From the NCBI RefSeq assembly GCF_006363815.1, contig NZ_RRYT01000006.1:216-64215 (forward strand): a stretch of 64,000 nucleotides of DNA. The letters run 5' to 3'. Shown here piece after piece: positions 18,719-27,191 of the stretch; positions within the stretch are counted from its first letter, which is position 1, and each line of letters opens with the position of its first letter. Under the pieces are notes generated by a model. That model made no database searches. It was not told where the DNA came from and saw nothing but the letters and a program-made list of their open reading frames with translations. The DNA is from Thermomonospora catenispora (GTDB lineage Bacteria > Actinomycetota > Actinomycetes > Streptosporangiales > Streptosporangiaceae). The position numbers and the translations under genes were made by a program.

Positions 18719-21073
18719 ATGTCCCAGACCGGGACCCACAGCGGTTCCGGCAATGCGCTGTACCTGCGGATCGCCGAGGAGCTCGGGGTGCGCGAGCACC
18801 AAGTCCGGGCGGCCGCGGAACTGCTGGACGGCGGCGCCACGGTGCCGTTCATCGCCCGCTACCGCAAGGAGGCCACCGGCGCGCTGGACGACACCCAGCT
18901 GCGCAGGCTTGAGGAGCGGCTGCACTACCTGCGCGAGCTGGAGGAACGCAAAGAGGCGGTCCTGGAGTCGATCCGCTCCCAGGGCAAGCTGACCGAGGCC
19001 CTGGAGAAGCAGATCCGCGAGGCCGACTCCAAGGCCCGGGTGGAGGACATCTATCTGCCCTACAAGCCCAAGCGGCGCACCAAGGCGCAGATCGCCCGGG
19101 AGGCGGGACTGGAGCCGCTGGCCGACGCCCTGCTGACCGATCCCGCCCAGGACCCGCAGGCGGCCGCCGCGGCGTTCGTCGATCCCGACAAGGGGGTGGC
19201 GGACGCGGCCGCGGCGCTGGAGGGGGCCCGGGCGATCCTGGTGGAGCGGTTCTCCGAGCACGCCGACCTGATCGGGGCGCTGCGGGAGCGGATGTGGTCG
19301 CACGGCCGGCTGATCTCGCGGGTGCGGGAGGGCAAGGAGGAGGCCGGCGCCAAGTTCGCCGACTACTTCGACTTCTCCGAGCCGTTCACCGAGCTGCCCT
19401 CGCACCGGATCCTGGCGATGTTCCGCGGGGAGAAGGAGGAGGTCCTCGACCTGGAGCTGTCGCCGGAGGCCGATGACGAGGCCGCCGCCGCCCCCGGCCC
19501 GTCCTGGTACGAGCGCAAGATCGCCGAGACGTTCGGCATCGCCGACCGGGGCCGGCCCGCCGACCGGTGGCTGCTGGAGACGGTGCGCTGGGCCTGGCGC
19601 ACCCGGATCCTGGTGCATCTGGGCATCGACCTGCGGACCCGGCTGCGCACCGAGGCCGAGGAGGAGGCGGTGCGGGTGTTCGCCGCCAACCTGCGGGACC
19701 TGCTGCTGGCCGCGCCCGCCGGCACCCGCCCCACCATGGGGCTGGACCCGGGGCTGCGCACCGGGGTGAAGGTGGCGGTGGTGGACGGCACCGGCAAGGT
19801 GGTCGACACCGCGACGATCTACCCGCACGAGCCGCAGCGCCGCTGGGACGAGTCGATCGCGGTGCTGGCCGCCCTGGCCAGGAAGCACGCGGTGGAGCTG
19901 GTGGCGATCGGCAACGGCACCGCCTCCCGGGAGACCGACCGGCTGGCCGGGGATCTGCTCAAGCGGCACCCGGAGCTGAAGCTGACCAAGGTCGTGGTGT
20001 CGGAGGCGGGGGCGTCGGTGTACTCGGCGTCGGAGTACGCCGCGCAGGAGCTGCCGGATCTGGACGTCTCGTTGCGCGGGGCGGTGTCGATCGCGCGGCG
20101 ACTGCAGGATCCGCTGGCCGAGCTGGTCAAGATCGATCCCAAGTCGATCGGGGTCGGGCAGTACCAGCACGACGTGTCACAGGTGAAGCTGTCGCGGTCG
20201 CTGGACGCGGTGGTGGAGGACTGCGTGAACGCCGTCGGGGTGGACGTCAACACCGCCTCGGTGCCGCTGCTGACCCGGGTGTCGGGCATCGGGGAGAGCC
20301 TGGCGGCGAGCATCGTGGCCTATCGGGAGGCCAACGGCCCGTTCCGCACCCGGCAGGCGCTCAAGAAGGTGCCGCGGCTGGGACCCAAGGCGTTCGAGCA
20401 GTGCGCCGGGTTCCTGCGGATCCCCGGCGGGGACGATCCGTTGGACGCCTCGGCGGTGCACCCGGAGGCGTATCCGGTGGTACGGCGGATCCTGGACGCC
20501 ACCGGCACCGACATCCGGTCGCTGATCGGCAACGCCAAGGTGCTGCGGTCGCTCAAGCCCGCCGATTTCGTCGACGACACCTTCGGGCTGCCCACGGTGA
20601 CCGACATCCTCTCGGAGCTGGAGAAGCCCGGGCGGGACCCGCGGCCGGCGTTCAAGACGGCGGCGTTCGCCGACGGGGTGGAGACGCTGGAGGACCTCAA
20701 GCCCGGGATGGTGCTGGAGGGCGTGGTCACGAACGTGGCCGCGTTCGGGGCGTTCGTGGACGTGGGGGTGCATCAGGACGGGCTGGTGCACATCTCGGCG
20801 ATGTCGAAGGAGTACGTCGAGGATCCGCGGGACGTGGTCAAGCCCGGCGACATCGTCAAGGTCCGGGTGCTGGAGGTGGACATCCCCCGGAGGCGGATCT
20901 CGCTGACCCTGCGGCTGGACGACGATCCGGCCGACCGGCGCTCGGGGCGGGGCCGGCGGGGCGGCGGCCGGCCCCAGCGCGGTCGTCGCGGCGAGAGCTG
21001 GGGCAACGGCGCCCTCGCGGACGCGCTGCGCCGCGCCGGGCTGGACAAGGGGTTGCCGGGCCGCCTGAACTGA
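18719..21073 (+). CDS. tex: Tex-family RNA-binding transcription accessory protein
   Basis: A 784-residue cytoplasmic protein. The N-terminal Tex helical region contains [18 protein letters not shown], the RNase H-fold (YqgF-like) domain begins near [19 protein letters not shown], the helix-hairpin-helix segment includes [19 protein letters not shown], and a C-terminal S1 domain covers [20 protein letters not shown]. Tex is a conserved nucleic-acid-binding factor affecting transcription and stress tolerance. The tail after the S1 domain is Arg/Gly-rich. The ATG at 18719 or the GTG six bases upstream may be the start. It is divergent from the HAD-type pseudogene. Confidence 0.95.
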   Translation: MSQTGTHSGSGNALYLRIAEELGVREHQVRAAAELLDGGATVPFIARYRKEATGALDDTQLRRLEERLHYLRELEERKEAVLESIRSQGKLTEALEKQIREADSKARVEDIYLPYKPKRRTKAQIAREAGLEPLADALLTDPAQDPQAAAAAFVDPDKGVADAAAALEGARAILVERFSEHADLIGALRERMWSHGRLISRVREGKEEAGAKFADYFDFSEPFTELPSHRILAMFRGEKEEVLDLELSPEADDEAAAAPGPSWYERKIAETFGIADRGRPADRWLLETVRWAWRTRILVHLGIDLRTRLRTEAEEEAVRVFAANLRDLLLAAPAGTRPTMGLDPGLRTGVKVAVVDGTGKVVDTATIYPHEPQRRWDESIAVLAALARKHAVELVAIGNGTASRETDRLAGDLLKRHPELKLTKVVVSEAGASVYSASEYAAQELPDLDVSLRGAVSIARRLQDPLAELVKIDPKSIGVGQYQHDVSQVKLSRSLDAVVEDCVNAVGVDVNTASVPLLTRVSGIGESLAASIVAYREANGPFRTRQALKKVPRLGPKAFEQCAGFLRIPGGDDPLDASAVHPEAYPVVRRILDATGTDIRSLIGNAKVLRSLKPADFVDDTFGLPTVTDILSELEKPGRDPRPAFKTAAFADGVETLEDLKPGMVLEGVVTNVAAFGAFVDVGVHQDGLVHISAMSKEYVEDPRDVVKPGDIVKVRVLEVDIPRRRISLTLRLDDDPADRRSGRGRRGGGRPQRGRRGESWGNGALADALRRAGLDKGLPGRLN

Positions 21074-21190
21074 CGTCGCCGGCCCGGGGACGGCGGACGA
21101 GGAGGTCCCATGCCGTCGCCCCGGGCCGCCCCTCGCGCGGAGACGGCGGAACGCCCCGGGCGGTCGGCCCCTTCGACGACCGCCTCTCAC

Positions 21191-21225
21191 ACGGGCGTGC
21201 ACGAGCGCGCACGGGCGTGCACGAG
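21191..21225 (+). repeat. Direct repeat of 15 bp, 20-bp period
   Basis: ACGGGCGTGCACGAG occurs at 21191-21205 and again at 21211-21225, between the 3' ends of tex and the PHD-like gene. The 20-bp spacing places both copies on roughly the same face of the helix. No partner gene start lies next to it, so its role is unclear. Confidence 0.6.
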
Positions 21226-21250
21226 GTCGCCGGGTCGTCCCGGGGGCCGG

Positions 21251-21772
21251 TCAGGAGAGGTTCTCGTCCAGGTCGAGGCCGACGACCGAGGAGCAGTTGG
21301 TGCAGATCCACTCGGCGATGACGGCCTCGGCCCGCATGTCGCGGGTGCGGTAGGGGCGGGGGACGCGGCGGCGGCGCATGCCGTGGCCGCAGGCCGCGTG
21401 CAGCAGCCGCCCGCACATGCGGCACGGCCACACGTCCTCACCGTGCCGATGGCAGCCGGGGCAGGCGTGCGGGCCGGTGTAGGGGCCGGGCGCCGGCTCC
21501 TCGCCGGCGGCGTCGAACTCGGCCAGCCACTGCCGTTCCAGGTCCAGATACTCGTCATGGGGCCAGTGGCGGTCGGCCAGCCAGGCCAGGTACTCCTCGG
21601 CGTCCGGTTCGAGGACCTCGGTCATCGACTCGGGGTATCCGCCCTCGCCCTCGGTCTTCCGCACACCGGGCCGCAGCGCCCTCGCCAGCGACCAGGCCGC
21701 CAGCAGCATCAGGCACATGCACAGCACGATCATGTTCTCACGCCCGACGGCGCCCTTTCTCGTTCTGGTCAT
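21251..21772 (-). CDS. Membrane-anchored PHD-finger-like zinc protein
   Basis: A 173-residue protein of unknown function. Residues 14-33 (MIVLCMCLMLLAAWSLARAL) form one membrane anchor, followed by an acidic linker rich in Trp and Glu. The C-terminal part has Cys/His in PHD order: C104-x2-C107-x9-C117-x2-C120-x4-H125-x2-C128-x28-C157-x2-C160, with Trp155 two residues before the last Cys pair, as in eukaryotic PHD fingers. The C-terminal end is acidic. An alternative start at 21733 would begin directly at the membrane helix. No neighbour explains its role. The zinc fold is inferred from spacing only. Confidence 0.7.
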   Translation of the reverse strand: MTRTRKGAVGRENMIVLCMCLMLLAAWSLARALRPGVRKTEGEGGYPESMTEVLEPDAEEYLAWLADRHWPHDEYLDLERQWLAEFDAAGEEPAPGPYTGPHACPGCHRHGEDVWPCRMCGRLLHAACGHGMRRRRVPRPYRTRDMRAEAVIAEWICTNCSSVVGLDLDENLS

Positions 21773-21842
21773 CTGCGCCTATCCGGCGCGCAGTAGCTCG
21801 GAGCGCTCGAACGCTACAAGAAAGAACCCGAAGGGAAAAGTC

Positions 21843-21857
21843 GATCAATAATTGATC
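21843..21857. promoter_or_regulatory. AT-rich palindrome upstream of the PHD-like gene
   Basis: GATCAATAATTGATC is a perfect inverted repeat with 7-bp arms around one base, about 70 bases before the start of the PHD-like gene. It stands out in GC-rich DNA and could be an operator overlapping the promoter. No regulator is identified. Confidence 0.45.
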
Positions 21858-21872
21858 TACCTGGACGTGACA

Positions 21873-21900
21873 GATCCCGGGCCCGTCCGGGCCCGGGATC
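21873..21900. terminator. Strong hairpin terminator
   Basis: Perfect 12-bp arms (21873-21884 and 21889-21900) around the loop GTCC. On the minus strand it lies 27 bases after the stop of the open frame at 21928, so it would end transcription there before the PHD-like gene's promoter region. Confidence 0.75.
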
Positions 21901-21927
21901 GGTGGAGTCGATCGATCGCGCCGAGCA

Positions 21928-22320
21928 TCAGCGCAGACCACCGCGGACGGCGGTGACCGGTTCGCCGTCGACGGTGCCGCCGCTCAGCCCCCAGAAGAAC
22001 GCGCCGCCCGATCCCCGGTCATCGGCGGTCATCGACGGCCATCGGCGCAGGCCGTTTCGTCGCCATGGCGGCGGGGCGTCGTGGTCCCGCCACCGGTCGC
22101 CGCAGGGGGCGCAGGCGGCGCCGTTCACCGGGCGGCCGGAGATCCGGCCGCCGCCGGCGTCGAAGCCGAAGGTCGCCGAGGCGCCGGGGCCGGCGTCCCG
22201 TTCTCCAGCCGGCGTCCGTGGACGCGCGGCGGTCTCCGGAGGAGGTGCGCACGGCGTCCCAACGGGCGGCCGCTCCCCGGTCGAGGCGGAGGCCGCGCGG
22301 ACCCGGCCGACGGGGCGCGG
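21928..22320 (-). pseudogene. Possible remnant gene without a start codon
   Basis: A 393-base minus-strand frame with strong G/C third positions, ending at a TGA followed by a hairpin terminator. The C-terminal part reads as plausible protein, for example FGFDAGGGRISGRPVNGAAC and GGAFFWGLSGGTVDGEPV. The only start codon in the open frame is a GTG at 22128, in the middle of the plausible coding part. It is therefore either a truncated gene or a 66-residue protein from that GTG. I do not recognise the family. Confidence 0.35.
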
Positions 22321-22365
22321 TCACGGGAGATCCGCACCCGTGCCCAGACTGCTACGCTCCGTCAC

Positions 22366-23427
22366 GTGAGCGCGCAGATCGATCCGCACACGGTGGACTT
22401 CACGGTGCTGGCCGCCTGGATGGACCAGCAGGGGCTGCCGGGCGGACCGATCGAAGACGTCCGGCCGCTGACCGGCGGCACCCAGAACATCCTGGTGCGG
22501 TTCCGTCGCGGCGGGCGCTCGTACGTGCTGCGGCGCGGCCCGGAGCATCTGCGGGCGCGCACCAACGAGGCGCTGCGCCGGGAGGCCCGGGTGCTGTCGG
22601 CGCTGGACGGCACCGACGTGCCCGCCCCGCGGCTCATCGCCGCCTGCCTCGACGAGCGGGTGATGAACGGCTCGGTGTTCTATCTGATGACGCCGGTGGA
22701 GGGGTTCAACGCCACCACGACGCTGCCCGAGCCGCACGCCTCGGACGCCTCGATGCGGCACGCGATGGGCCTGTCGGCGGCCCGCGCGTTGGCCACGCTC
22801 GGCGCGGTGGACCACGAGGCGGTGGGGCTGGCCGATTTCGGCCGGCCCGAGGGGTTCTTGGAACGTCAGGTCAGCCGTTGGCTGTCGGAGCTGGAGTCGT
22901 ACTCGGCGCTGGAGGGCTACCCGGGACCGGACATCCCCGGCCTGGAGCGGGTCGCCGACTGGCTGGAGGCCAACCGGCCGCGCACCTGGCGGCCGGGCGT
23001 CATGCACGGCGACTACCACCTGGCCAACCTGATGTTCTCCTTCGACGGCCCGCAGGTGGCGGCGATCGTGGACTGGGAGATGTGCACGATCGGCGACCCG
23101 CTGCTGGACCTGGGGTGGCTGCTGGCGACCTGGCCGGGCGAGGACGCCGAGAGCGCGGCGGTCGCCGGGCCGCTGGGGCGGGCCGGCGGGCTGCCTCGGC
23201 CCGAGGAGCTGGTGGCCGCCTATGCGCAGCGGCCGGAGGCGACGGCCGGGCGCGAGCTGGACGCCGTCGACTGGTACACGGTGCTGGCCTGTTTCAAGCT
23301 CGGGATCGTGCTGGAGGGCACGCACGCCCGGGCCTGTGCGGGCAAGGCGCCCCGGCAGACCGGCGATCTGCTGCACTCCATCACCCTCGCCCTGTTCCGC
23401 CGCGCCCGCCGGATCAGCGGGGCGTGA
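22366..23427 (+). CDS. Phosphotransferase-family protein (APH fold, ACAD10/11-like kinase branch)
   Basis: A 353-residue protein with an aminoglycoside-phosphotransferase/choline-kinase fold. The nucleotide-binding Gly loop is PLTGGTQNILVRF, the catalytic loop VMHGDYHLANLMF has the HGDxxxxN motif, and the metal-binding Asp lies in AIVDWEMCTIGDPLLDLGW. The last motif is typical of the branch fused to or found near acyl-CoA dehydrogenases, whose substrate is probably a hydroxyacyl compound. The GTG at 22366 follows TACGCT by 7 bases, so the message is probably leaderless. Upstream in-frame starts would lie before that transcript start. Antibiotic modification is less likely. Confidence 0.88.
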   Translation: MSAQIDPHTVDFTVLAAWMDQQGLPGGPIEDVRPLTGGTQNILVRFRRGGRSYVLRRGPEHLRARTNEALRREARVLSALDGTDVPAPRLIAACLDERVMNGSVFYLMTPVEGFNATTTLPEPHASDASMRHAMGLSAARALATLGAVDHEAVGLADFGRPEGFLERQVSRWLSELESYSALEGYPGPDIPGLERVADWLEANRPRTWRPGVMHGDYHLANLMFSFDGPQVAAIVDWEMCTIGDPLLDLGWLLATWPGEDAESAAVAGPLGRAGGLPRPEELVAAYAQRPEATAGRELDAVDWYTVLACFKLGIVLEGTHARACAGKAPRQTGDLLHSITLALFRRARRISGA

Positions 23428-23518
23428 CCGGGGGGCGGAGCGGCGGCCCGGACGCCGCTCCACCGGATCGGCGCCCGGGGAGGCGCAGCGCGGACGCGCC
23501 GGCCCGCGCGGCGACCGC

Positions 23519-24853
23519 TCAGGTGGACAGCGCGTAGGACGGCGGAGCGGCGGCCCGGGCGGCGACGATCGATTCGATGATCTCCCCGACCCGCAGCGCG
23601 GTGGTGGACAGCAGGGTCGCGGTGAGGCCGTGGGTGTGCTCGGTGGGGCCCTGCAGGTAGATGCCGCACCGCACGCGTTCGGTGGTGGCGATCCGGTAGT
23701 CGCGCTCCACCCGCAGTCCGCCGTCGGGCAGCCGCAGGCAGTGCTCTGCCACCTCGCCCAGCAGCGCGGTCGGGTCGCCGATCCGGTAGCCGGTGGCGTA
23801 GACGACCGCGTCGGCCTCCAGCACGGTGCGCTCCCCGGTCGGGAGGAACTCCACCACCGCGCGGACGCCCGCGGAGTCGGTGCGCAGTTCGGCGATCCGG
23901 GAGGCGTTGAGGATGCGCAGTCGCCGTTCGCCGGTCACCTTCTCCTGATAGACCCGTCGGTACAGCTCGTCGATGAGCTCCAGGTCCACCACCGAGTAGT
24001 TGGTGGAGCGGTGGTAGTCCAGCAGCATCCGCTTGACGTCCTCGGGGGCGGTGTAGAAGTGGTCCACCGCCTCGGGGTCGAAGATCCGGTTGGCGAACGG
24101 GCTGTCGTCCGCGGGCGTGTACCCGTACTTGGTGAAGACGGCGCAGATCTCGGCGGAGGGGAACCTGCGGTGCAGGTACTCGGTGACCTCGGCGCCGCTC
24201 TGCCCGGCCCCCACCACCAGCAGGCGGCGGGGCTCGTGCAGCCGGTCGATGCGGTGCAGCAGCTCGTGGCTGTGCCAGACGCGTTCCCCGGCGGTCACGC
24301 CGGGCGGGAGCACCGGCTCCAGCCCGGTGGCGATCACCACGTTGCGGGCCCGGTGGGCGACCAGCTCATCGGAGCGGCCGGCGTGGCGGACGACGATCTC
24401 GAGGGCCTCGACCGGCCCGTCACCGGGCACCGGCCGGACCGTGACCACCTCGGCGCCGTAGTGCACCTGGTCGGTGAAGTGCCCGGCGGCCCACTCCAGG
24501 TAGTCGTGGAACTCCATCCGCGTCGGGAACAGGGTCTTGTGGTTGATGAAGTCCACCAGCCTGCCGCGGGCCTTGAGGTACTGCAGGAAGGTGAACTCGC
24601 TGGCCGGGTTGCGCATCGTCGCCAGGTCCTTGAGGAAGGACACCTGCATGGTGGCGCCGTCGATGAGCATGCCCCGGTGCCACCCGAACGCGGGCTGCTT
24701 CTCGAAGAAGACCGCGTCCAGCCGGTCCCCCTCGGCCGCCGTCGCGTTGTGCTCGCGCAGCGCGACGGCCAGGGCGAGGTTGGAGGGACCGAAACCGATG
24801 CCCGCCAGATCGTGCACGCGATCGGCGGGGCCGTTGGTCGGGGGGAGGGGCAT
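23519..24853 (-). CDS. L-lysine/L-ornithine N-hydroxylase (siderophore biosynthesis)
   Basis: A 444-residue FAD- and NADPH-dependent N-hydroxylating monooxygenase of the SidA/IucD/PvdA family, making hydroxylamine groups for hydroxamate siderophores. FAD binding: GIGFGPSNLALAVA. NADPH binding: VVGAGQSGAEVTEYL. Family C-terminal motifs ATGYRIG and HGLTATLLS are present. GGAAAGGA precedes the ATG at 24853. Two iron-box motifs lie 45-83 bases upstream, so repression by a DmdR/IdeR-type regulator under iron sufficiency is expected. No siderophore synthetase gene is adjacent. Whether the substrate is lysine or ornithine is not clear. Confidence 0.92.
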   Translation of the reverse strand: MPLPPTNGPADRVHDLAGIGFGPSNLALAVALREHNATAAEGDRLDAVFFEKQPAFGWHRGMLIDGATMQVSFLKDLATMRNPASEFTFLQYLKARGRLVDFINHKTLFPTRMEFHDYLEWAAGHFTDQVHYGAEVVTVRPVPGDGPVEALEIVVRHAGRSDELVAHRARNVVIATGLEPVLPPGVTAGERVWHSHELLHRIDRLHEPRRLLVVGAGQSGAEVTEYLHRRFPSAEICAVFTKYGYTPADDSPFANRIFDPEAVDHFYTAPEDVKRMLLDYHRSTNYSVVDLELIDELYRRVYQEKVTGERRLRILNASRIAELRTDSAGVRAVVEFLPTGERTVLEADAVVYATGYRIGDPTALLGEVAEHCLRLPDGGLRVERDYRIATTERVRCGIYLQGPTEHTHGLTATLLSTTALRVGEIIESIVAARAAAPPSYALST

Positions 24854-24897
24854 GGGTGTCCTTTCCGCGGCCTCGGGAACGAACGTTGCGACACCAG

Positions 24898-24936
24898 TTA
24901 GGTTAGGCTCGCCTTCGTTAGGCGAGCCTAACCTCA
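24898..24936. promoter_or_regulatory. Two facing iron boxes (DmdR/IdeR-type operators)
   Basis: TTAGGTTAGGCTCGCCTTC (24898-24916) is followed by a second box whose minus-strand reading is TGAGGTTAGGCTCGCCTAA (24918-24936). Both match the actinobacterial iron-box pattern TTAGGTTAGGCTNNCCTAA. They form a 14-bp inverted repeat (24900-24913 and 24921-24934) with a 7-base centre, just upstream of the N-hydroxylase. Confidence 0.88.
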
Positions 24937-25081
24937 TGATGGTCGCACCACAAGGCCGGGGCGGGCGCACCGTGGGCAAGATCATGCTCCGCCGCCCCGT
25001 CACGCCGCGGCCGGGCGACCCTCGTCGGATCGCCCGGCCGGGTCGACGGTCGGGAGCGGCCGGTGGACCGCCGGGAGGACC

Positions 25082-25111
25082 GGCGGGGAAGGCCTCGGGG
25101 CCTCCCCCGCC
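25082..25111. terminator. Hairpin terminator after the RlpA-like gene
   Basis: Inverted repeat 25082-25094 with 25099-25111, one mismatch, loop TCGG. It lies just beyond the stop of the minus-strand RlpA-like gene at 25121. Confidence 0.65.
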
Positions 25112-25120
25112 GAGGAGGGG

Positions 25121-25702
25121 TCAGGAGCCGAACGGCTTGGGGTGCCCCCGGTCGCCGCGGCCCGGCCCCCACTCCAGGACCTCGTAGGTGACGCCCTTGA
25201 GGTGGCCCATGCCGCCGCCGGCGTCGTACTTGCTCTTGGGCCGGCCGCCGTCCTGCAGGTAGCGGAACGAGTAGGTGTCCAGGTCCAGCATGATGCCGCG
25301 GTGCGAGGGCTCGCCGGGGCCGCGGTCGCCGATGAACCCGGTCACGCTGCGCCCCTTGTAGGTGACCCTGACCTTGGTCAGCATCGGCCAGCTCGGGCTG
25401 GCGAACATGCCCTTCTGCATGGGCCTGCCGCTGGCGGGGGCGCCGGTGTCGCCGCGAACGCCGGAGCCGTCGTCCCAGAAGTAGGACGCGGTGGTGGTGC
25501 CGGTGAGCAGGACCTCGGTCCGCTCGGCCTTCGCCTGGGCCCGCGCCTCGCCCTTCGCCCGGTCCTGCGCGGCTCCGGCCGGGGCGCGCCGCTCGGCGGT
25601 GGACTCGGCGCCGGCGTCGGCGGTCATCCCGGCGGTGATGCCGGCGACCAGGACCGCTCCGGCGAACCCGGTGACGGCGGCGTTCTTGGCGTGCTGGCGC
25701 AT
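25121..25702 (-). CDS. Secreted RlpA-like double-psi beta-barrel protein
   Basis: A 193-residue exported protein: MRQHAKNAAVTG, a hydrophobic core AVLVAGITAGM and probable cleavage around ADAGA, then a charged Ala-rich linker. The C-terminal domain reads TTTASYFWDDG, MQKGMFASPSWPMLTKVRV and GFIGDRGPGEPSHRGIMLDL, which follows the RlpA/3D pattern of a barrel with a catalytic-type Asp in DRG. Such proteins act on the cell wall. GGAAAGGAG precedes the ATG at 25702. The upstream 250 bases are free of genes and could carry a structured leader. Confidence 0.75.
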   Translation of the reverse strand: MRQHAKNAAVTGFAGAVLVAGITAGMTADAGAESTAERRAPAGAAQDRAKGEARAQAKAERTEVLLTGTTTASYFWDDGSGVRGDTGAPASGRPMQKGMFASPSWPMLTKVRVTYKGRSVTGFIGDRGPGEPSHRGIMLDLDTYSFRYLQDGGRPKSKYDAGGGMGHLKGVTYEVLEWGPGRGDRGHPKPFGS

Positions 25703-26076
25703 GGGTCTCCTTTCCGCGGGGGCCGTGGGCGCGACGGGCTCGCCGCGGGTCCGGAACGCGGGCACGCGGCCGCCGGCCTTGGAGGCCCGAAGAAGAAGCG
25801 AGGGGACACCGGCGCGGGGCGGAACGCCCGAGAGATCGCCGCGGATCGGCGGCGGGGCCGGCGTCGGCGAACCCCGCCTGGCGGGCGGGGCGCCACCGTT
25901 ATTCGGTCTGGGCTGTCGTCATCCTGCTTGACGGTCGGTTGACCGTCGCCGTACCTCGAGGATGCATACGACTACCAAGAACGGACCAAACCCACGCTTT
26001 TATTCACCCACGCAGGTAGATCTTTTGAGAATGGAGACCGGAAGGGGCGCCGGGGCGAGCGGGCGCGGGCAGCACG
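25703..26076. other. Gene-free region with hairpins upstream of the RlpA-like gene
   Basis: About 370 bases. It contains the inverted repeat GACGGTC-GGTT-GACCGTC (25930-25947), a strong GC hairpin near 25871-25890 and an AT-rich patch near 25960-26030. On the minus strand CAGGAT near 25920 could be a -10 element, giving a leader of about 200 bases. Actinobacterial cell-wall hydrolase genes often have c-di-AMP riboswitches, but I could not find the conserved motifs here. Confidence 0.4.
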
Positions 26077-26103
26077 AAGGCCGGCGCGCGACGCGCCGGC
26101 CTT
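26077..26103. terminator. Hairpin terminator
   Basis: AAGGCCGGCGCG (26077-26088) pairs perfectly with CGCGCCGGCCTT (26092-26103), loop CGA. On the minus strand it lies about 50 bases after the stop of the small gene at 26155. Confidence 0.75.
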
Positions 26104-26154
26104 GCGAGGACCCTCGCCGAGGGCGAGGAGGACGAGCCTGGATTCAGCGGCGGT

Positions 26155-26517
26155 TCACAGATGCTGATGAGCGACCGGCCGGGGGCCCGGGAAGACGTGC
26201 GAGCCGTCGTCGCGGCGGGGCGCGGCGGTCGGAGGCATCGGCGCGGCCGGAGGCATCGGCGCGGGCGGCGCCGCGGGGGCGGGGGGCGCGGCGGGCGCCA
26301 CGGCGCCCCGCTGCTCGCCCATGATCAGCGAGAGGGCCCGCGCGGCGTCGGCGTCCATCCGGACGATGACGCTGGGTCGCCCGGCGGAGTCCACGAAGGG
26401 TGACACGCCGGGAGCGCTGGTCACCCCTCTCCGCTCGAGCGCCTGTCGCAGCTCCTCACGGAGCTCGTGCGCGATCCACAGGGCTTCACGATCGCTGTCG
26501 GACAGGTGTGCGTTCAT
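26155..26517 (-). CDS. Small hypothetical protein with Pro/Ala-rich tail
   Basis: A 120-residue protein I do not recognise. Residues 1-70 look folded (REALWIAHELREELRQALER, then PFVDSAGRPSVIVRMDADAA), and residues 71-100 are a low-complexity Ala/Pro/Met stretch. The ATG at 26517 follows CGGAGA. A possible promoter (TTGCAC, 17 bases, CAGGAT on the minus strand) and a palindrome lie upstream, and a hairpin terminator follows, so it is probably a single-gene transcript. Confidence 0.6.
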   Translation of the reverse strand: MNAHLSDSDREALWIAHELREELRQALERRGVTSAPGVSPFVDSAGRPSVIVRMDADAARALSLIMGEQRGAVAPAAPPAPAAPPAPMPPAAPMPPTAAPRRDDGSHVFPGPRPVAHQHL

Positions 26518-26549
26518 CGCGATCTCCGGGGGGTCACGCCTGGGGGCCT

Positions 26550-26604
26550 GCGGGCTATCCTGCTCCGTACATTGTGCAGGTGCAAGGTCTAATGCACGTG
26601 CATT
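26550..26604 (-). promoter_or_regulatory. Promoter with upstream palindromic operator candidate
   Basis: AATGCACGTGCATT (26591-26604) is a perfect 14-bp palindrome. On the minus strand it is followed by TTGCAC, and 17 bases later CAGGAT, a plausible promoter for the small gene at 26155-26517. A second GTGCA-rich motif overlaps the spacer. This arrangement suggests a dimeric regulator. Confidence 0.5.
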
Positions 26605-26885
26605 TCAGGAAAAGATCACCCGTAACCTTCCCGGCCGACGCTCGTTGCCCCCTCGCCTTCGACGCATCGCGCACAGATGATCACCGAAAGCGCCGATCGG
26701 GCCTCCGCCCCTCTCCGGCGCCGCCCGTCTTCGGCCCCCTCGTGCACTGACATGACCTGACATGCCGGCCCTGTCTGTGCAGAACGGTTGAAGATTTCAA
26801 CGATCGTGCGCAAGCTGTCCCCTGTGCGCGAAGGTCGGGGGCCACAGCGCCTTCGCGTCGACCCCGACGTGACAGGACACCGTTG

Positions 26886-27155
26886 ATGTTCCAGATATGG
26901 GAGAGCGGCGAACCGGCCCGGTTCGTCAGCGACGCCGACACTCTCCGGGGAGCGCTGGACAAGGTCGACACCATGTGCCGGCTGCGGTACGACCAGGCGG
27001 CCGCCGACCTCGAACAACCCGAGGACGGCTACCGCTTCGAGATCCGCGACGAGCACGGCACTCCGCTGGCCAGCCTGACCTATCGGCCCGACCCCAGCCG
27101 CCCCTACCAGAGTGTGCTGACAGAGGAGCTGCTGCGACAGCACGAGGACTCCTGA
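26886..27155 (+). CDS. Small hypothetical acidic protein
   Basis: An 89-residue acidic protein (MFQIWESGEPARFV to LTEELLRQHEDS) that I cannot assign. It has no membrane segment or Cys. The pattern YRFEIRDEHGTPLASLTYRPD suggests two beta strands. The ATG at 26886 is chosen over the TTG three bases earlier because GACAGGA lies just upstream. A strong hairpin terminator follows directly, shared with the convergent HPF-like gene. Confidence 0.65.
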   Translation: MFQIWESGEPARFVSDADTLRGALDKVDTMCRLRYDQAAADLEQPEDGYRFEIRDEHGTPLASLTYRPDPSRPYQSVLTEELLRQHEDS

Positions 27156-27157
27156 GC

Positions 27158-27190
27158 GGTGGCGGCGCGTCCCGGGGACGCGCCGCCACC
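27158..27190. terminator. Bidirectional hairpin terminator
   Basis: Perfect inverted repeat with 15-bp arms (27158-27172 and 27176-27190). It fills the 36-base gap between two convergent stop codons. Confidence 0.8.
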
Positions 27191-27191
27191 G

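Noticed and set aside
22366-23427. Aminoglycoside resistance kinase
   Set aside because: The IVDWEMCTIGDPLLDLGW motif places it with ACAD10/11-type kinases rather than drug-modifying enzymes.
25703-25960. c-di-AMP riboswitch upstream of the RlpA-like gene
   Set aside because: Context is typical, but I could not find the conserved core motifs; only generic hairpins are visible.
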